Notes under the pieces: generated by a model
The model's input: the letters and a program-made list of their open reading frames with translations, nothing else
Told to the model about the DNA's origin: nothing
Databases searched by the model: none
Shown here: piece by piece, positions 60,852 through 64,000 of the stretch
Layout: the number at the start of each line of letters is the position of its first letter
How positions within the stretch are numbered: position 1 is the stretch's first letter
Made by a program: the position numbers and the translations under genes
Assembly: GCA_963783695.1 (NCBI GenBank)
Contig: CAWAOM010000011.1
Location: forward strand, 1-64,000
Source: BM003 sp963783695
Lineage (GTDB): Bacteria; Pseudomonadota; Gammaproteobacteria; Steroidobacterales; BM003
Length of the DNA stretch: 64,000 bases
Direction of reading: 5' to 3'

Positions 60852-61631
60852 ATGAGCGAACAGATCCTGAAAGTATCGGACGACTTCTGGAACATCCGTG
60901 GTGATTTTAAGATCGGCGGTGTTCTCAACATCGGCACCCACGCCTCATTGGTTCGGCGCGGGAGCGGCAAGTTTGTACTCCTCGACGCCTACACTCTGCG
61001 CGGCAAACCAAAAGAGCAGGTCGACGCCTGCACCAACGACGGCGCGGACATTGAAGCGATCATCAACCTGCACCCCTTCCATACCGTGCATGTTCGCAAG
61101 GTTCACAAGCAATACCCGAAGGCGAAGCTCTACGGTACTCAGCGCCATGTGGACAAGTTTCCTGAATTGTCCTGGGAGGCGGAACTCAGCGAATCAGGCG
61201 AGTGCGCGGCGCTGTTCGCGGATGATTTCGAGTTTTCCGTCCCGGCCGGCGTGGACTTTATTTCCAGCAACGAGCATTTGCACTTCTCATCGGTACTGGC
61301 CTATCACAAGGCATCAAAGACAATTCACTCGGACGATACCCTGATGTACCTGAAGTTGCCTGGGCTGCTCGGAATGCTGAAAAAACCCGAAGTCACATTC
61401 CACATGACCCTTGCAAAGACGCTGGAAAGGCGACCGCGTGCGGCCGAGGACTTTCGCGGCTGGGCCAGGCAACTTGCTGAACAGTGGAACGACGCCGGGA
61501 ATCTCTGCGCCGCGCATTCCGCCGCGCTGCTGGGTCGCGACAATCGATCCGCATCGATTGCCGACAGGATTTTGACCGCGTTGCGGAAAGTGGAAAAGAC
61601 GTTGCGAGCACACGAAAAAAAATTCGGCTGA
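60852..61631 (+). CDS. Metallo-beta-lactamase-fold-like protein with degenerate metal site
   Basis: A 259-residue protein built like a MBL-fold hydrolase: ILKVSDDFWNIRGDFKIGGVLNIGTHASLVRRGSGKFVLLDAY, then an altered metal motif NLHPFHTVHVRKVHKQYPKAKLYGT where H-x-H-x-D-H is expected, and HSDDTLMYL later. The HPFHTVH segment keeps three histidines, but the aspartate is missing. This resembles DUF4336-like proteins; the activity is unknown. The last 70 residues form helices (WARQLAEQWNDAGNLCAAHS). Confidence 0.65.
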   Translation: MSEQILKVSDDFWNIRGDFKIGGVLNIGTHASLVRRGSGKFVLLDAYTLRGKPKEQVDACTNDGADIEAIINLHPFHTVHVRKVHKQYPKAKLYGTQRHVDKFPELSWEAELSESGECAALFADDFEFSVPAGVDFISSNEHLHFSSVLAYHKASKTIHSDDTLMYLKLPGLLGMLKKPEVTFHMTLAKTLERRPRAAEDFRGWARQLAEQWNDAGNLCAAHSAALLGRDNRSASIADRILTALRKVEKTLRAHEKKFG

Positions 61632-61689
61632 TTTCGCACTGCAACGTACTCGAGCACGACTTTATCCAAATAGGCAAAAAGGGCCAGTC

Positions 61690-62220
61690 ATGAAAATAAG
61701 ACCCGCCACAGTTTCCGATCGGGACGCGGTACACAATGTTCACATGGCGGCTTTTCCTGAGGGCGAAGGTGAGAGCGTCGCGAAGCTTGCTCTCGATTTG
61801 CTTGCCGGGGAATCCACGCCCCCGTCCTTGTCCCTGGTAGCGGAAATCGAGGGCGCCGTGGTGGGCCACGTGGCATTTAGTCCAGTATGCCTCGGCACCG
61901 ATGAGCACGCTCAGGGCTATATCCTGGCGCCGCTGGGCGTAACGCCCGGTCATCAAAAACACCGCATCGGATCACGCCTCGTGGAAAGCGGCCGGCAGCA
62001 ACTAGCAGAAATGGCGGCCGGTATTCTTTTTGTCTATGGTGATCCCGGCTATTACGGCAGGTTCGGCTTTGCCGCGGAGGCTGCCGCGCGGTACGTTCCG
62101 CCTTACCCGTTGCAATATCCGTTTGGCTGGCAGGCTGTCTTCCTCAACGGCGGCAGCGCCGGGTCATCGCCGGTCAGAATCGGCTGCGTCCCGCCCTTGT
62201 GCGATCCGGACCTGTGGTAA
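61690..62220 (+). CDS. GNAT N-acetyltransferase (YhbS-like)
   Basis: A 176-residue acetyltransferase. It starts MKIRPATVSDRDAVHNVHMA, with GHVAFSPVCLG, LAPLGVTPGHQKHRIGSRLVESG (acetyl-CoA loop Q/H-x-x-x-G-x-G/S) and FVYGDPGYYGRFGFAAEAA. The YhbS-type GDPxYYxRFGF motif is diagnostic of that subgroup. The substrate is unknown. The 200-base gap after it shows no gene. Confidence 0.88.
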   Translation: MKIRPATVSDRDAVHNVHMAAFPEGEGESVAKLALDLLAGESTPPSLSLVAEIEGAVVGHVAFSPVCLGTDEHAQGYILAPLGVTPGHQKHRIGSRLVESGRQQLAEMAAGILFVYGDPGYYGRFGFAAEAAARYVPPYPLQYPFGWQAVFLNGGSAGSSPVRIGCVPPLCDPDLW

Positions 62221-62420
62221 GCAGGCCGCCACTGAAACCAGCGAAAACACCTTCCTGATTGCACTGGAAATTAATCGCCGCACCCTCACAGGTCCCCACC
62301 GCCGGGCATCAGGGGAACCACCCGGTACTGACATTCTCTTCTCCCGGACGGGTTATCATCTTTATTCAAACCAAAATGCGCTGGCCGCTGGCGCGTTAAA
62401 GACCGGGAACCCTCTGCGAC

Positions 62421-62813
62421 ATGAATTCACGTACATTCCTGATCATCTGCGCCGTCGGTCTTGTGCCAATCGCACTGGGCTACGGGGTAAACCCATCGGC
62501 AAGCCTTGGCGCGCTTTTCGACATCACCGTCGACACCACTAATCTTACTCATATCATGCGAGCGGTGATGGGCCTGTACCTGGGCATGGTCGTGATCTGG
62601 CTGCTGGGAGCTTTCAAACCGTCCCTGACCGGCCCTGCTCTCGTCAGTTGCGCGGTTTTCATGCTCGGATTGGCCGCCGGCCGCATCCTGAGCATTGTTG
62701 TGGATGGAGCGCCCCACTGGCTGTTGATCGCCTACACCGGTCTCGAAGTCATTTTCGGGTCGATGGCGATATGGCTCTTGCACAAACAGCCGGCCTCCCC
62801 CGGAATATCCTGA
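62421..62813 (+). CDS. DUF4345-like membrane protein
   Basis: A 130-residue protein with four hydrophobic segments: FLIICAVGLVPIALGYGVNP, IMRAVMGLYLGMVVIWLLG, ALVSCAVFMLGLAAGRILSIVVDG and LLIAYTGLEVIFGSMAIWLL. The layout and the RAVMGLYLGM and LAAGRILSIVVDGAP motifs match DUF4345. Its TGA overlaps the start of the next gene by one base (TGATG), suggesting coupling. Confidence 0.82.
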   Translation: MNSRTFLIICAVGLVPIALGYGVNPSASLGALFDITVDTTNLTHIMRAVMGLYLGMVVIWLLGAFKPSLTGPALVSCAVFMLGLAAGRILSIVVDGAPHWLLIAYTGLEVIFGSMAIWLLHKQPASPGIS

Positions 62814-63703
62814 TGCAAAGACCGGCGACCGCTGTTGCAATAGGTTGCCTGTTATTTACGCTGGCATCGTGCTCACGCGGCACCGAACCCGTTGCAGCGG
62901 CCCGCTTTGTCGAACCCGACCGGCTGTTCGAGAAGCTGGTGGCGAACGTGCATTTGCATCCGGAGTTCGAAGTTATCGCCGATATCGATCATGCTCGACT
63001 GGCGCAAGCCGCAGGCATACCAATGCCTCCGTCGCACGTATTGATATTCTCCGATGCGGAATTGGATGCCGCCATTTTGCAACTCAACCCGGTGGCGGCT
63101 CTGGACTTGCCGGTACGGATTCTGGCATTCGAAAATCAATCGTCTGGCAGGGCAGCCGTTATCGCAAACAGCTATGACTTCCTGGCGAGGCGTCATGGAT
63201 TACCGGAAGACGGGCCGATCCGGGCCCGCTACGAAGCCGCCATCGCAAAGGCCATTGCAGGCATACCAGCCGATTCGATCTCCAGGCTTGCCTCGGGCTC
63301 GATGCAGAACCCCGGAGTTGTCATGCTGGACAGCCCGTATGATTTCGCCACCACCGAAAAGAACATCCTGATGGCCATCGACGCCCAGCCCGATACCGTC
63401 CATTTCGCAAAAATCGACTTCGCGGCGCGATCGAGAGCGCGGGGCGTCGAGCTGGAACCGGCCCTGTTGATTCTTTTCGGCGCCCCGGGTCCCGGCGGGC
63501 GCGCCATGGCGCATGCGCCGTCCCTGGGACTCGACGCTTTTTGTCAAAAGCTCCTGATCTGGCAGGATGCGGATGGCGTGGTACGCGTGAGTTTCAACGA
63601 CCTGGTGGCTCTTGCCGAGCGGCAGCCGGCATCCGGCGGCATTCCTCTGCGCGTAATCAATCGCAGGCTGAAACATACTTTTTCCGCTGCCCTCGAGCCG
63701 TGA
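62813..63703 (+). CDS. Lipoprotein with two DUF302-like domains
   Basis: A 296-residue lipoprotein (lipobox LASC, Cys near 20). The first DUF302 domain has HPEFEVIADIDHARLAQAAGI, PPSHVLIFSDAELDAAILQLNPVAALDLPVRILAFEN; a second copy follows: DFATTEKNILMAIDAQPDTVHFAKIDFAARSRARGVELEPALLILFGAPGPGGRAMAHAPSLGLDAF and LPLRV-like closing. DUF302 proteins have unknown function. It is coupled to the DUF4345 gene by a one-base overlap, and the two probably act together at the envelope. Confidence 0.83.
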   Translation: MQRPATAVAIGCLLFTLASCSRGTEPVAAARFVEPDRLFEKLVANVHLHPEFEVIADIDHARLAQAAGIPMPPSHVLIFSDAELDAAILQLNPVAALDLPVRILAFENQSSGRAAVIANSYDFLARRHGLPEDGPIRARYEAAIAKAIAGIPADSISRLASGSMQNPGVVMLDSPYDFATTEKNILMAIDAQPDTVHFAKIDFAARSRARGVELEPALLILFGAPGPGGRAMAHAPSLGLDAFCQKLLIWQDADGVVRVSFNDLVALAERQPASGGIPLRVINRRLKHTFSAALEP

Positions 63704-63815
63704 CTGATTACGGAAACCATACCGGGCGCCGCATAGCCGAAACCCGATACTCACAGAGGGCCGGGCTCAATGCGGCATCGAAAAAGTCCGCTTCGACCGT
63801 GGTACCGGCGCCGCG

Positions 63816-64000
63816 ATGAAAACCTGGATCGCACTCTTTCGCGGGATCAACGTCGGCGGGAACAACATCCTGCCGATGGCAGCGCTGAAACGCGATCTCG
63901 AAGCATTGAAGTTCGACAACGTTCGCACTTACATTCAAAGCGGAAACGCCGTTTTCGACTCCGCCGCCGGAACCCCCTCCTCACTCGCGGTAAGAATCAG
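63816..64000 (+). CDS. DUF1697 family protein, N-terminal part
   Basis: The gene runs off the window. The 61 visible residues begin MKTWIALFRGINVGGNNILP and continue MAALKRDLEALKFDNVRTYIQSGNAVFDS, a clear DUF1697 start (AFLRGINVGG, L-x-x-LGF-x-x-VxTYIQSGNVVF). The family is cytosolic and of unknown function. The ATG at 63816 matches the family start. Confidence 0.88.
   Translation, partial: MKTWIALFRGINVGGNNILPMAALKRDLEALKFDNVRTYIQSGNAVFDSAAGTPSSLAVRI

Overview
The window is about 62% GC, with dense, often overlapping genes (repeated ATGA/GTGA junctions). It carries gene sets typical of Gammaproteobacteria: lptM-polA, tamA-tamB, rraA, nudC, cytochrome c4 with dsbA next to engB, and a yadG/yadH-type ABC pair. 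The mix suggests an environmental gammaproteobacterium, perhaps near Chromatiales/Xanthomonadales-like lineages. That placement is inference; no rRNA or marker phylogeny is available here.

Layout. 1-5 kb: end of a Cys/Met-metabolism PLP enzyme, SRAP peptidase, ABC exporter, DUF2784 protein, and a divergent gene pair resembling the flagellar master regulators FlhD and FlhC, separated by an AT-rich spacer with two inverted repeats. 4.5-18.3 kb: RraA, NudC, NRDE/TANGO2 protein, S9 peptidase, TamA-TamB, esterase, thioesterase, LptM and DNA polymerase I. 18.5-26.4 kb: three small lipoproteins, PutA, a candidate Spot 42/ErsA-position small RNA with a strong terminator beside engB, cytochrome c4, a lipoprotein-type DsbA and tRNA-Arg(CCG). 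26.4-27.7 kb: an IS481-family element sitting between the tRNA and its probable terminator. 27.9-36.3 kb: an O-antigen/exopolysaccharide locus (WbpE-, WbpD- and WbpB-like enzymes, flippase, glycosyltransferase, polymerase/ligase-like protein, Wzz). 36.5-44 kb: TIR-domain protein, membrane protein, glutaminase, secreted amidase, DcaP-like porin, DUF72 protein.

44.0-64 kb is the most unusual region. A minus-strand remnant at 44020-44160 encodes the last ~40 residues of an integron integrase (IntI). To its right every recognisable gene runs on the plus strand, and the genes are functionally unrelated. Several spacers hold attC-like sites sharing the left-arm pattern GCATRRCAANNCGYTCAAG (46.14, 51.69 and 56.22 kb), plus a fourth palindromic site at 49.10 kb. 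I read this as a decayed chromosomal integron whose integrase has been lost and whose cassette array remains. Cargo includes an apparently intact class D beta-lactamase, a TIR-like/ankyrin protein, a DUF4062 protein, two gamma-glutamylcyclotransferase-like proteins, several GFA-family zinc proteins, a GAF-GGDEF protein and several broken genes. From about 57.5 kb to the end the same all-forward style continues (AAC(6')-like GNAT with a lost start codon, DUF4231, GST, GNAT, DUF4345, DUF302, DUF1697), but I see no convincing attC there, so the right limit of the array is not defined.
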